The translations under genes were made by a program, and so were the position numbers. Shown piece by piece: positions 25,726 through 36,946 of a stretch of DNA of 64,000 nucleotides. The notes under the pieces are model-generated. The model was not told the DNA's origin. It made no database searches and saw only the letters and a program-made list of their open reading frames with translations. The stretch covers positions 3,302,906 to 3,366,905 of the forward strand of contig NC_044290.2 of NCBI RefSeq assembly GCF_004027225.2, given 5' to 3'. This DNA comes from Strigops habroptila (Eukaryota; Chordata; Aves; Psittaciformes; Psittacidae). Numbering within the stretch: the first letter of the stretch is position 1; each line of letters starts with the position of its first letter.

Positions 25726-26225
25726 AGAATCACAGAATCCCAGATTGGTTTGGGTTGGAAGGGACCTTAAAGCTCATCCAGCTCCAACCCCTGCCACGGG
25801 CAGGGACACCTTCCACTAGAGCAGGTTGCTCCAAGCCCCTGTGTCCAACCTGGCCTTGAACACTGCCAGGGATGGGGTAGCCACAGCTTCTCTGGGCACC
25901 CTGTGCCAGCGCCTCAGCACCCTCACAGGGAAGAGCTGCTGCCCAAGAGCTCATCTCAGTCTCCCCTCTGGCAGGTTAAAGCCATTCCCCTTGGCCTGTC
26001 CCTACAGGCTGTTGTTCAAAACCCCTCTCCAAGGTTTTTATAGCCCCTTTAGGCACTGGAGCTGCTCTAAGTTCTCCTCTTTAGGAGCCTTTTCTTCTCC
26101 AGGCTGAACCAGCGTGTCTCCAGAGCAGAGCTGCTCCAGTCCTCGCAGCATCTTTACGACCTCCTCTGGACTCGCTCAAGCAGTTCCACGTCCGTCTTGC
26201 TTTAGGGGCCCCAGTGCTGAGCTCA
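25726..26225 (-). mobile_element. CR1 LINE 3' fragment (inverted pair member)
   Basis: Reverse-strand CR1 whose 3' tail (AGAATCACAGAATCCCAGAT) begins at 25726. It extends about 500 bases into ORF2 up to roughly CTTTAGGGGCCCCAGTGCTG. A long open frame on the opposite strand (25826-26107) is shared with the antisense of the 23.4-kb copy and reflects the repeat, not a gene. Confidence 0.9.
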
Positions 26226-29200
26226 GATGCTGGAGGCAGCATGCCGGATATCTGGCAGTGGTGGTTCATACTGTGGTGCCTGCAGGCAGGGCTCAGAACC
26301 CTGGCACAGCCTGGGTGCTTGTACAGGCTGGCCAGGACACGACCCACACCAGGAGGGTGTCTGCAGGGCCCCTTCGCTCTCCTCGTTCCAGAGAAGCCAA
26401 GCAGAAAGCTTGGGGTAATTTTTCTGCTTTTCTCATGTTTTCTCCCTGCTGGAGCTGATTTATCCCTGCGGCTTGCAGAGCTACATCCAAGAGGGACATG
26501 TTTTGGCCTTTGTAGTGCATGATATTGCTATAAATTATTACCTTCTTTGTGTCAACCAGAGCCTGACGCAGCCCATAAAGCTTCCTGACCGTGTTATTGT
26601 GCTTGAACGTGACAGCAGGCTGCTGACAGCGAGCTGGCCCGACCCAAAGGAAGGGGCTGCCGCATCAAAGGACAATTCTCTCCAATGTGACACCCCCACC
26701 CTTGTTCCTAAAATCACTCACTGCCTTTATGAGACCATAGAGGCTGAGGGAAGAGCTCTGCCCTTGCTGTCACTCATGTTTCTGGATAGTCACAATTTGC
26801 TCCAGCTCTGTGGGTACTGTGGCCACCCCTCCATTGTGAACGGGTGGGCAAAGCATCCCACAGTACGTGTCTGCAAGGCTTGAAGGTAATAATAAATTTC
26901 ATGTTGTTGTTGTTTAACCCTGGGCATTGAGTTTAAAAATCAGCAGTCTCAAGGCAAGACTGCAGCAAGTTCAATAGATTATCCATAAGTGATGTGTGTG
27001 GGAAGCAAAGGATATCCCGAGAGCCACAAAACCTGGACTTTTAATTTAAAACAATCCTTCACTGCCTCAAGCGTCTCTCCTGCAAGTCCATTTTTTACTT
27101 CCCCCTGTGCAGCAGTAATCAGGAGGTAACAAGGGAGAAGGGGAAAGGGATTGTGTTGCAGCTCTATCTGGCTGATTGTAGTGCTGTAAATTATAGATAT
27201 ATATGGTAAAAAGGAGTGCTGGGATATTAATTCCTCTTGTTGAAAATCACAGACCCTCCGCTTTAATTTAGTGCTAAATAATAGATGACTTCGTAAGATA
27301 CTAGGCAAAGATAAAGAAGCCTCTGTAAATCAAAGAGCTCATAAGCACTTATGGATTAGTCTAGCTTGCATGTGTACTTATGTATGTGGTTTATATTGTT
27401 CTCACAAAGCAGAAATAAGCAGGCATTGAACTGATGCTATCTGGCAAAATAAAGGGTGAAACCGTGAATCAAGTGGTTTCCTGCAAATCCTCTTTTGCAT
27501 TTGTAGAATCGCACTTTGAAAAGTGGGGCTTTAGGGATTCTGAAACAATTAGAGATGAGCCCAAAATGTGCCCCACAGGAGGCAAGGGATGCAGTCAGTG
27601 GGGCCATCACGGAGAGCAGCAGGTAGGTGTATATAGGGTTTACACAGGGTTTATCCACAGTGTAGGAGGAGGAATGGAATGCATGGAGAGTCCAGCCAAA
27701 AGACCAGGGTTTGGAGCCATGTCTCCTCTTCCTGCATGTACAAAATCCCCCCGGGTGTGCCTGGCATGTCAGGAGAAATTGTGTAAGCCAAAGGGAGAAA
27801 AGGGTGGCACAAGGAACCACATGCAGCATGGATCTGCCATGGAGAGACAGACCCCTAGCTGTTTCTGCCTTGGTTTCCCTCTTGGCATGCAGAAGAGTTC
27901 CTCTGCCTCCCCAGGCTGCCATGCAGGTCTATCTCCTGCCTCAGCATGAGTTTTTTCCTCTCCTCCCTGGGTCCATTTGTGCTGTGCTTTGGAGACAGAG
28001 CCGCTAATTGCATTTGCAGGAAAGGCAGGAGCTCCCAGGCAGCCGTAAATAAGATGGATGTTGGGGTCTCCGAGCACATCCCTAGGGATCCGGGAAGGCA
28101 ATGTCGCTGGAATGCCAGGCTCCAGCTATTTGCAAAGGCAAGTTAGCGTCAAAATGATGCAATTAGAGTTTGAAGGGAAAATCAGATATGGATGTGGCCA
28201 GTTTATACTGCACGTTTGTTATGCAAATTGGCCAAACTTTATAGGAACGCAAAAGAAGGAGACTGCAAAGGGCACCAACTGATCAGAAGTGCCTGTGTTG
28301 GAATCGTGGCATGGAACATCTCATCGGGGCAGTGGGAGGCAGCTAGGGGTGCAGGGGGCTCTGTGAGTGGTGGCAGTGGCTGGCTGGGGACAGGGGACAG
28401 CACGCAGAGCTGTCCTTGTCACACAGGTTTCATGGGAGGATCAGATGAAGAACTGCTGGTGTTGAGTCCTGGCTTGCAGACACGCACGCAGCCAAGAAAC
28501 ATCATCTGTGAGATCCAGCTGTGCTGGTGGAAGGAGTTAGCATCCCGCATCAGCTTCTGACGTGAACACGGCTACCCTTGAGGATATGTTGGTAGGGCAT
28601 TTTGGGGAAGACCCATCCCACTCTGGGGTTCTTTTCAGGTCTATCAAGAGGTCTGAGGGTGTTGTTCTGCAGGCATCAATTCACACAGGCAATGCTGAGC
28701 CACCAGGTAGCAGAGAGAAGCTTGGGTCTGAGCGTGGTTAGCCTGTGCCTGAGGAGTTCCTCAAGCTCCACGGTGTCCTGCTTGGCAGCTCCGTGCTCTC
28801 TGCTGGAGGATAATACCTGGTCCAGCTAATAGCAGGGAAGCACAGCCACACGATATTGGATCTGGCAGCAATTTTGCCACAGTGAGTTATCCCTCCAAAA
28901 AGCCCCTGGCAGGCGGGAGGCAGCAGTGTGGATGTGCCATGGCCAGCAGCGAGCTTGCCGCTGCTCTCATCGGGTCACCTGCTCTCACATATATAGCCTG
29001 TACAGGGCACCAGCCCTGCTGGCTCCATCTGAACTGTGCACACAAGCTGCCCTGCTGGCACATTGATGGGAGAGGAACCTCCAGCCAGGGATAGTGACAA
29101 GGGCCTGAGAAGTATCTTTCCCAGCACAGCTGGATTGAGTCGAGGACATTTCTCTGCAAGCAGGTGAGTCTGAATAGCAATTCATTAGATACATGAACCT

Positions 29201-31289
29201 CATCAGCCTTCTCTGCAGCAAGAGATTGGGAACAGGGGAGATGTTGAGTAATTCTACAAACAAGTGAGTACTGTGGAGTGGGAAATTTTCACTTTGTTTC
29301 TGGGTTAAGCCAGACATCCCCAAGCTCTCAGCTCGGAAGCACTGCACGCCCGTGGCGGGATGGGCATGGATGCTTTGAGTGCCATGGGCTCACATGTCCA
29401 GGTGACATCAACCACCATGACCAGCCAGGTCATGGTCTCCATCCCAGGGGGACACTTGCATTTCGATTCCTGCTGGCCACATTTTCCAGGTGTGGAATGG
29501 GCCAGGGCAGCCCCAGTCACAGCTTACTTCAGAGGCAGCAGGAACCGGTGCACATCAATGGTCCTGCTCGTGGGGGAAGATGAGATTCCTCAGTGCGAGC
29601 AGCCCTGGGCAAGGCAGGAGCTTGTGTGTGGTGGGAACAGACTGGGAACACTTACAGAGCAGGTTTTCAAATCAGAGACACCCAAAGTATGGACAAATGA
29701 ATGGGATGAGGGCTCACCTTTATGTTTCAAGCTCTCTGGTAAGTGTTTTTACCCATTTAACTCAATGCCTGGACATGTACGAGACCAACTTGCTGGCAGA
29801 ACTGCCCACCAGTGCCCAGCAGAGCTGGGTACCATCCTCAGCATTTCTGATCCTGCCCACAGGAGAACACAGGAGAGTCCAAAATGGACTTTACTTTCAG
29901 GAGTTTCAGGAGTGCACTGAAGTGTAGATCTGGAAAAGCTCCAGTGGCAGCAAACCCTCAGGTCTGCACATTGTCCCCGTGTGTGCTGACCTGATGGATG
30001 AGCTGCAAACTCTCAAGCTGATGGTGCCTTCCACCCTCTGCTCCCAAAGGGGCACAAAGCCTCAACTCCCTGATCTCAGGAGCCACATGCTCCATGGAGC
30101 CAACATCCATGCATCCCATGGGATATTCTGCAGCTGTGGTAGCCAATGGCCCCATCAACATGAACCACAGCACTGCAGTCTGCCATGTTCCGACTCCGAA
30201 CACAGGAGGATCCAATCCTGGCAGGATCAGGCTCCCAAAGGCTTACCTGATTTTGTTTTGCTAATGCTGTTGAAAGCCAAGGCAGCTCTGATTTGCCCAC
30301 AGCTGCTTGGTTGTAACATGGCACCGCAGGGAAGGGCTGTACAGAAAACCACGTCTGACAGTGAAAGCATTTTGCTGGAGCGCAGCATGAGAAAAACAAA
30401 TTACTACGGCATAAACGAGTAAATCCATCATCGGCGGGAAGAGGAGCAGAGCATCGGTTTAAGGCTCCATGTACAAGACTGTGACAGTAATCATCTAACG
30501 GCCTTTTAAATGTCAAGGGGGATGAGCATGGTTTAATAGCAACAGAAATGCTGCCAAGCTGGGCGACGTGTAACAAAACAGACGGGTGGATAGATCTACC
30601 TATCTGCTCCCTGGAGAAAAAGAAGAGGGAGATAATTCAGGCTTATGCTCGATCTAGTGTGTAAATCTCAGAAGGTAATGTTTTATCAGAAAATAAAAAA
30701 AAGAATTAGTTTGTTTTCGGAGCTGTCCCTGCCATCAGCCAGATGGCACAGGTTCAGCTGCACAAAGGAGGCACACACATTCAGAGCTAGCTGCTGCCCT
30801 GGCAGCGTTACAGCCAGGAACAATGAAAGGACGGGGCTGTGTGGCAGCACATCAATCTGTGCTGGGCGGCTGTGCAGGCCCACGGCTCCTCTCAGCAACG
30901 CTGTAATGAAGAGGAGAGACCAAAGAAGGGATGTGAGGGGAAGGGGCCACAGCAAAGCGGCACAGGAGGTTGCACCATTTGCCACATCAGTCGTGAAGTA
31001 TTTTTGCCTTCAGGCTCTGCATGTGTGTGCAGATGTGCTGCACTGGAAGGAAGGAGGTGTCCAGAGCGGGGTGTCTGGCTGCTCCCTGAGCATTCCCTGC
31101 CAGGCTGGTGCTAAACAAAGTTGTGAGGATCTCAAGCCCCTCTCACTGTTAGAAAAGCACATTCCTTTTGTGAGGGTGCCCCAGGTGCCTGCATGGTCTG
31201 GCTGGCTGGGCCTTGCAAGGACAAGGTTCCAGGGTCAATCCTCAGGCTCCTCCACCTCAGATGCCTTCATACCATGTTCTACCAAGTAT
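26226..31289. other. Intergenic, no gene seen
   Basis: About 5 kb without recognisable repeats or exons. The 248-codon frame at 30645-31391 ends inside the CR1 at 31290 and looks like a chance frame. Confidence 0.45.
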
Positions 31290-31603
31290 ACAAAGGGTGG
31301 CTACAAAGAAGATGGAGACTCCCTTTTTACAAGGAGTCCCATGGAAAAGTGGAGGGGTGATGGGCACAAGTTACTCCTGAGGAGATTCTGACTGGACACA
31401 AAAGAAAAGTTTTTCACAATGAGAAAAATCAGCCACTGGAATAATCTCCCCAAGGAAGTGGTGGACTCCCCAAAGTTGGACATTTTTAAGATATGATGTC
31501 CCAGAGTTCTGGGACATCTAGTCTAAGCCATGCTTTGCCTGGAAAAGTCCTTGAGGACATTGAGGTCCCTTCCAACCTGGAATTCTGTGATTCTGTGATT
31601 CTG
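31290..31603 (+). mobile_element. CR1 LINE 3' fragment, divergent subfamily
   Basis: The translated start reads GGYKEDGDSLFTRSP, then a KFFTM-R-SHWNNLP-EVVDSP pattern split by frameshifts. This is the C-terminal end of a CR1 ORF2 of another subfamily. It ends GGTCCCTTCCAACCTGGAAT followed by TTCTGTGATTCTGTGATTCT octamers. Internal sequence differs clearly from the other copies in the window. Confidence 0.85.
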
Positions 31604-32530
31604 ACAGCAACAAAGGAAAAAACCCCAAAATTACTGAGCATTACCAAATCCAACATTAAACCAGCAACCCATGAAAACCTGGGCTATGCTGGGAGAGGGA
31701 AATATCCCTCAGTTTGTGATCACTGGTCAAGGGGCAGAAGGAAAGGGCTTTGTACCCATAGAGTGCAGAAGCAGGTTTTGTAAAGTCAGCTCCTTGGCTC
31801 TGCACGTATTATGCTTTCATTCATCCCTTCACATCCCAGTTCTGTGTGTAAAACGGGGATCGTGACCTCTGATTCCACAGGGGCTGGAAAGACGTTCATT
31901 GGCATTTGTAGAACGCTCTGCCTGTATATTTAGAAGCAGAAATAAAATCACACGCAAATGAACAGTTCAGTATTCAGAGCAGGCTCCGAGCCACGCACAG
32001 GCAGCACGGCATCAGCTAATGGGAGATCAGAGCATTGAATTACCTGCTCAGCCATCGGGGCTGATCCGCCCTCACACAGCATGGGGCCAGGCCGGTGGGA
32101 GGAGGAGTTGTCATTCAAGCCCCTCTCTTGGCTGTGCCAGCACCAAGAGGCCACATTGAGGTTTTATGGATGACCCAAGAGCCAGGGTTTATGCTAGCAG
32201 CTTTACCAGCTGCTCTCCCCATCCAGGTTTACTTATATGACTTAGACCTCTACGTATAAAAGGTCTTCTAAAATGCGTTATTGCAGAAATGAAACTAAGG
32301 GCTTATTCATTTTGGACGAGCCACCAGGGAGAAAGCTATTGCACGCATGTTTAAAGTGTTTTTCTTCTGTTCGGCTATTTATACCAAAATGCCTTGGAGG
32401 GAAAGTTGTGATTAAATTCATGCGTGAGATACTTTTGTTCATGCTGGAAAGCCTTTCTCGCTCAGCCAGGAGCAGAGCTGTCAGAGCCACTGAAAGCAAA
32501 GCACAAGTCAGCGTGAACTGCCTGGAACCC
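31604..32530. other. Intergenic, no gene seen
   Basis: Unique-looking DNA between two CR1 copies. No exon or repeat is recognised. Confidence 0.45.
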
Positions 32531-33185
32531 TAGAATCAACTATGTTGATTTTTGTCAACTATGATGACCTTTAAGCTCATCCAGTCCAACCGCTCCCCAG
32601 CACTGCCAAGGCCACCACTAACCCATGGCACTGAGGCCTCGGCTACACGGGGTGTGAACACTTGCAGGGACGGTGACTCCAGCCCTGCCCTGGGCAGCCT
32701 GTTCCAATGCCTGAGCACCCTCTGGGGAAGGAATTGTTCCTCATCTCCACCTAAACCTCCCCTGGTGCAGCTTGAGGCCGTTTCCTCTTGTCCCATCCCT
32801 TGTTCCTTGGGAGCAGAGACCACCCCCTCCTGGCTCCATCCTCCTGTCAGGCAGTTGCAGAGAGCGAGAAGGTCCCCCCTGAGCCTTCTCTTCTCCAGAC
32901 TAAACCCCCCCAGGTCCCTCAGCAGTTCCTCATCACACTTGTGCTCCAGGCCCCGCACCAGCTCCGGTGCCCTTCTCTGGCCCTGCTCCAGCACCTCAAT
33001 GTCTCTCTTGGAGTGAGGGGCCCAGAACTGACACAGGATTTGAGGTGCAGCCTCACCAGTGCCCAGCACAGGGGGACAGTCACTGCCCTGGCCCTGCTGC
33101 CGCACTGGTGCTGATACAGGCCAGGATGCTGGTGGTTTCTTGGCTGCCCGGGCACAAGCTGCTCATGTTGGAAACCCACCAGCAG
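32531..33185 (-). mobile_element. CR1 LINE fragment abutting CpG island 1
   Basis: Minus-strand element with a long intact frame (32536-33105, 189 codons) for the C-terminal end of CR1 ORF2. Seen in order: APHSKRDIEVLEQGQRRAPE, DLGGFSLEKRRLRGDLLAL, the SAPKEQGMGQEE insert, QFLPQRVLRHWNRLPRAGLE, SPSLQVFTPRV and ERLDWMSLK. The 3' tail at 32531-32560 is diverged. The upstream truncation point at about 33185 coincides with the beginning of the CpG-rich DNA. The frame lacks a reverse-transcriptase catalytic core, so it is non-functional. Confidence 0.9.
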
Positions 33186-33477
33186 ACCAGACCTCGGGAC
33201 TGGCTCTGTTGGCGCCGCTTCGGCTTGGGCCAAGAGCCGCCCCCGAGCGCCCGTGTGCCGAGGTCTCACCTTTGGGGGACACAAACAGAACCCCGCGACC
33301 TGCTCCCCGAGCCCGGCCGCCTCCGTGTGTCCCACTCCCCCGGGACACCCCCCCCTCCCCGGGCCTGGGCCCTCGCCGCGGCCGCCTCACGGTGCCCGGG
33401 ACCCCGATCCCCGCCCTGCGGGCCCGGGGCGGCACCGGCGGGGCAGGAGCCGGGGGGAGCCCGGCTCGGGCCCTGCC

Positions 33478-33491
33478 GTTGTCATAGCGAC
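33478..33491. promoter_or_regulatory. Candidate RFX X-box
   Basis: GTTGTCATAGCGAC is an imperfect inverted repeat of the form GTTGYC-AT-RGCGAC. It matches the X-box consensus except for G in place of A in the last half-site. It sits at the GC-skew switch of CpG island 1. Confidence 0.45.
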
Positions 33492-33543
33492 GGCTCCGGG
33501 CGCCGCTGGCCCTTTAAGGCAGTGCTGGGAGGACCGCGGGAGG

Positions 33544-33552
33544 CCGGAAGTG
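33544..33552 (+). promoter_or_regulatory. Consensus ETS/GABP site
   Basis: CCGGAAGTG is a full ETS-family core site, as found near many housekeeping start sites. A second, reverse site (TTTCCGG) lies at about 33606-33612. Confidence 0.55.
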
Positions 33553-33559
33553 GTTGCGC

Positions 33560-33614
33560 AGCGCTCTGAGTTCCGCTGCGTCTCTGTGGAGTTGAGGCCT
33601 TTCTGTTTCCGGTT
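33560..33614 (+). ncRNA. Putative first exon of non-coding RNA (SNHG20-like)
   Basis: Tentative. Just downstream of the ETS site is the pyrimidine-rich run CCTTTCTGTTTCCGG (about 33598-33612), similar to the 5'TOP starts of snoRNA host genes. A donor-like GTGAGG follows at 33615. The exon limits are guesses: the real donor could be another GT further into the G-rich segment, for example near 33900. Transcript 5'-end data would settle it. Confidence 0.3.
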
Positions 33615-34020
33615 GTGAGGGGCCTCGTGGCGGGCGGCGGCGCGGGCAGGGCCGGAGCCGGGGCCGGGTTGGGGTGTTGGGATGCAGCGGGGGTTGGGGA
33701 CGTGCGGGAGGTTGGGGGCAATGTGGGGGAATCGGGTGTGGGGAGGGGGCTAGCGGGAGGCCTGGGGGGCGGTGGGGTGCAATGGGGGCCGGGGGGCAGC
33801 CCATGGGGTTCGGTGTGGGGGTCGCAGTTGAAGGGGGCGGTAGGAGAGCTGCGGGGCTGGGGAAAGGGACAGGCTGGGTTGTGGTCCCTCTGTGGGAGGT
33901 GCTGAGCCCGCACGGGGGGTGCAGGGCTGGATGGGGGATGCAGCGAAGCGGGGGGGAGTTTGTCTCATGGCGGGGGGGTGCTCAGACCGGCGCTATCTGT
34001 TTTTCCGTGATTCTCTGCAG

Positions 34021-34101
34021 GACTCTCAGCCCCCGAGAGGCCACAGCCCCGAGCGGGGATGGCGGGTGGAGACATTGGCACCGAGTGCTGCCATCCCTGA
34101 G
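34021..34101 (+). ncRNA. Internal exon of non-coding RNA (SNHG20-like)
   Basis: This 81-nt segment is bounded by a good acceptor (TTTTTCCGTGATTCTCTGCAG ending at 34020, written here with its 21st base implied by position) and a strong donor (GAG|GTGAGG, GT at 34102). The only ATG (34059) opens a 13-codon frame ending in TGA before the donor, so the exon carries no useful coding sequence. This fits a spliced non-coding host RNA. Its assignment to SNHG20 rests on position (downstream of a CpG island, upstream of SEC14L1 on the same strand) and not on recognised exon sequence, since such exons are poorly conserved. Confidence 0.55.
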
Positions 34102-36460
34102 GTGAGGGAGAACCCCGGGCTGGGGGGGGAGGCAGGAGGGGTGTGCCAGGGCTGGGGGAGGGCTGCTGGGCAGCGGGGCCAGCGGGTCCCTCCTCGTACC
34201 AGCCAGCCTGCCCTGTGCCCAAGATCAGCTCCCGGGCGGGCTCCCTGCGGGGTCCCTCCTGTGCAGTAACAGGTGTGAGCATTCATGCAGCGTTTTGATG
34301 GTCATGTATGATACTGCAAACAACAGATCCCCCAGGCCCGGGCCAAGCAGCTTTACAATCAGGTGGTTTAATGCATATTGAACCTTATCTTGGAAATCAC
34401 CTAGAACAGTGAAACTGATCCTGTGCTTCCTTTGCAGGTGAGTTGCACAGGTGTGAAAACCAGAACTTAGCCGTGTTGCTCATACATTTTCCACCTGATT
34501 TATCACTAGATATTATTTTAGTTCCAAAACTTCGTCCTTCCACAACATAGGGACTACTGATGTGGTTTCTTTACTCAAGCAAATCGTATGGCTTTGCTGG
34601 AAGTGGTACTACGCTCTTTTGTACATCTGTGGTTTTCTTTACTGTTTGGTTTTTCTCCTACAGCTGGGCTCACAGCTCAGAAGCACATAGGAAGGGGAGT
34701 GGGGGAGATGTGTGCTGTGATCCTGGCTGCTGACAAAAATGCTTTGCCAAACAAAAACCCAAACCCAAAAAGCACTTTTCCTGCTTGGTGGTGGCGTTTG
34801 GGTGATGTGGCTCACAGCAAGGTCACCCCAGGTGATTGCTGCTCTACAACTGAGGAGCTGTCAGACAGTGGGAGGAGGAAGGTGCTTCTTAACCCAGCTT
34901 TGCCATCAGACTGTTTTGTGTGTGATGTGTCAGTGATCTCAGAGCTCTCTTGGTGCAGTTTGGGATAAAATGAATGAATATTTCAATGGGAGACCCTCCC
35001 TGCTCCCAGTCCCAGCAAAGCTTTTCCTTTGCTCTCCTTGACCTATCTGTGAGCAAAGTTAACCCAATAAAAGCAGCAAGAACAAGCTGAGGAGAGAAAA
35101 CTAAATCACCTAGCATTAATGAAGTTAGGGAAAGGTTGGGAGGAAGGACTGTGTAGTTTTGGGGAGGGAAACCCAACTTTTCTGCCCCTTTTCCATCCCC
35201 ACCTTAGTGGCTTTGTTTTGTGGGAGAGCTCTGCTGTGCTGTACAGACCACAGCATGCAGAGTGGCCACGCAGGAGCTGCCAGATGTTGTGTTTCCAGTG
35301 GGATCTTAAAACCAGGGACGAGCACTGCACACCAGCAGCACCTGAGCCAGAAGGATGCGATTGATGTGTCTGTCTTGGGAGCCGTAATACGCTGTTACTG
35401 TCCAGTTTCATGCTGGTTTAACCAGATGTGTGAAATTAAGCTCCCTGATAAGTTTAATGAGGTGGTAACTCCGGAGCCTGATGGTTTAAGGAGCTCCCTG
35501 TTAATTCTTTGTGTCAGTCCTCTTGTTCATCAGGTGGTGAGTATTTTCCACCTGATGTCTCACCCTGCTGATGGTGCCAGGGTAACCACAACAGCATGAA
35601 GTCTGGTTTTGAAGGAACACTAAGTTCATAATGTGCCTCCTCTGCAGAACTGAAGCAGTGTCGCTGGTTTGGGACCCTCTGGTGCCAGACCTGAGTGCTG
35701 TGTGGCTGTGACACAACACTCTGACCCAGTACAAGCTCACTTTGCAAACTCTCATTTGCTCAGACCAGCCCAGGAGGTGAATGCTGTGCCCACAGGCTTT
35801 CTGCTGGCCACACAGCTGATCTCCTTCTCTCAGCATGAAGCAGGATAAGCTCTGGGCTATGGGTTACAGCCATTCCTGCAGGAATGCAGTCATGTTCCAT
35901 GCCTGGTATGATCTGTCACATTTTCCTGTGACACCACAGGCTTCAGAGTAGCTTCCCCCCAGCTGGAAAGGGGATGGTGCCAAGGGTGGTGGTTGGCACT
36001 GGTGGAAGTTTTCATGGTAGAAATGCTATCAGGAAGGATTTTAAGGAAAGCTGGGGGTGGGATGCTGCTGTTTCAGTTGATGCTGATCCAGAGAAAATGG
36101 GTCTGTAGGGCAGTGATCTCCAGCTCAGTGGATTTGTACCTCACACCCTGAGTGGTGACATCTGCTGCACTGAGCGAAGCTGGGCTTTGTTCACCAGATG
36201 CAGACACATGGCTTGAATTTGTAACCAGTTCTCCCTTTCTGCTTTGTCTCTTGATGTTGAGCTGACCTGGGCAGAGCTGCCTGGCAGTCTCAGCCTGCAG
36301 CTGAACACATTTCACCTGTGTACTGCTGCGGACTGACATCCTTTGTTCAGTTTGTTATTTGAACAAGTGTTTCTCTTTCACTAATTTTGCTCTTCCCTGG
36401 GTTACACATTGGTATATTCAGCCACAGGGGCTGTCAGAACAAAGCATGTGGAGCCCTAGA

Positions 36461-36543
36461 TAGAATCACAGGGTTATCGCATGGTTTGGGTTGGAAGGGA
36501 CCTTAAAGCTCATCTAGTCCCAACCCCTGTGTATGGGCAGGGC
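36461..36543 (-). mobile_element. CR1 LINE 3' end, very short
   Basis: Only about 83 bases of the 3' tail remain (TAGAATCACAG, then TGGTTTGGGTTGGAAGGGAC and AAAGCTCATCTAGTCC). It lies inside the inferred second intron of the non-coding RNA. Confidence 0.85.
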
Positions 36544-36801
36544 AAGTGTGATTGCGAATATCCTGATCGTAGTTACACCCAGAAAATGAGCTGTATTTAC
36601 CTTTTAAATGGAAAATTTGTGAATGTTATTATATTTAAAACGTTTCAGGTTTTTGCTAAAGGAGGGAAAGGTTGAGTGTAACTATCTCATAAGCTTGAAG
36701 AATCTTAATTTTTAAAACAAAGTTATTTGACTGAGGATTTTCCTGTCAACTAGCTTTCAAACTAACGTGTTTTCTCATGTCCATTAACATATGACCACTT
36801 G

Positions 36802-36929
36802 CAGGAGGGCCCTGGGCCAGGAGCTGTTCGTGACAGCCTGGTGGGATCTGACTTCCCCGTGTCCACACTGAGCACCTCTGACACCCATGCCCAGCTTCCC
36901 TGCACTGTATTTGCTGTGTCTGAACACCG
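36802..36929 (+). ncRNA. SCARNA16: Candidate H/ACA-type scaRNA (SCARNA16-like)
   Basis: This compact GC-rich block inside an AT-richer intron folds into strong local hairpins. CCAGG-A-GCTGT pairs with ACAGC-CTGG at 36817-36840 with a TCGTG loop, GGGA pairs with TCCC at 36843-36857, and GACAC pairs with GTGTC at about 36879-36920. An ACA trinucleotide at 36924-36926 lies three bases before the proposed 3' end. SCARNA16 (ACA47) is known to sit in an intron of SNHG20 upstream of SEC14L1 in mammals and to guide pseudouridylation near the 5' end of U1 snRNA. GTAT at 36907-36910 could pair with the U1 5' end AUAC, and GCCAGG at 36816-36821 with U1 CCUGGC, but I cannot assemble these into one standard pocket or identify a convincing H box. 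Ends are approximate; a second ACA at 37007 is an alternative. Identity is inferred mainly from synteny. Confidence 0.45.
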
Positions 36930-36946
36930 TGGTGGTTTATTTTCAG

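Larger units (their letters stand above)
33200..34260. promoter_or_regulatory. CpG island 1 with GC-skew switch
   Basis: Dense CpG and very high GC compared with both flanks. On the plus strand it is C-rich to about 33480 and strongly G-rich from about 33615 to 33980, with runs such as GGGGGGC and GTGGGGGA. This switch usually marks a promoter transcribing away from the switch point. A candidate RFX-type X-box (GTTGTCATAGCGAC, 33478-33491) and a consensus ETS site (CCGGAAGTG, 33544-33552) lie exactly at the switch. There is no TATA box. It is the likely promoter of the spliced RNA whose exons lie at 34021 and 36947, possibly also of a leftward transcript. Confidence 0.85.

Noticed and set aside
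25826..26107. Conserved-looking plus-strand frame similar to 23474-23731 on the minus strand
   Set aside because: The similarity comes from antisense reading of two related CR1 copies.
30645..31391. 248-codon frame on the plus strand
   Set aside because: Its C-terminal end runs into the CR1 copy at 31290 (GGYKEDGDSLFTRSP). The rest has no homology that I recognise.
32536..33105. 189-codon minus-strand frame as a host gene
   Set aside because: It is the C-terminal end of a CR1 ORF2, recognisable from SLEKRRLRGDL and VLRHWNRLP, not a cellular gene.
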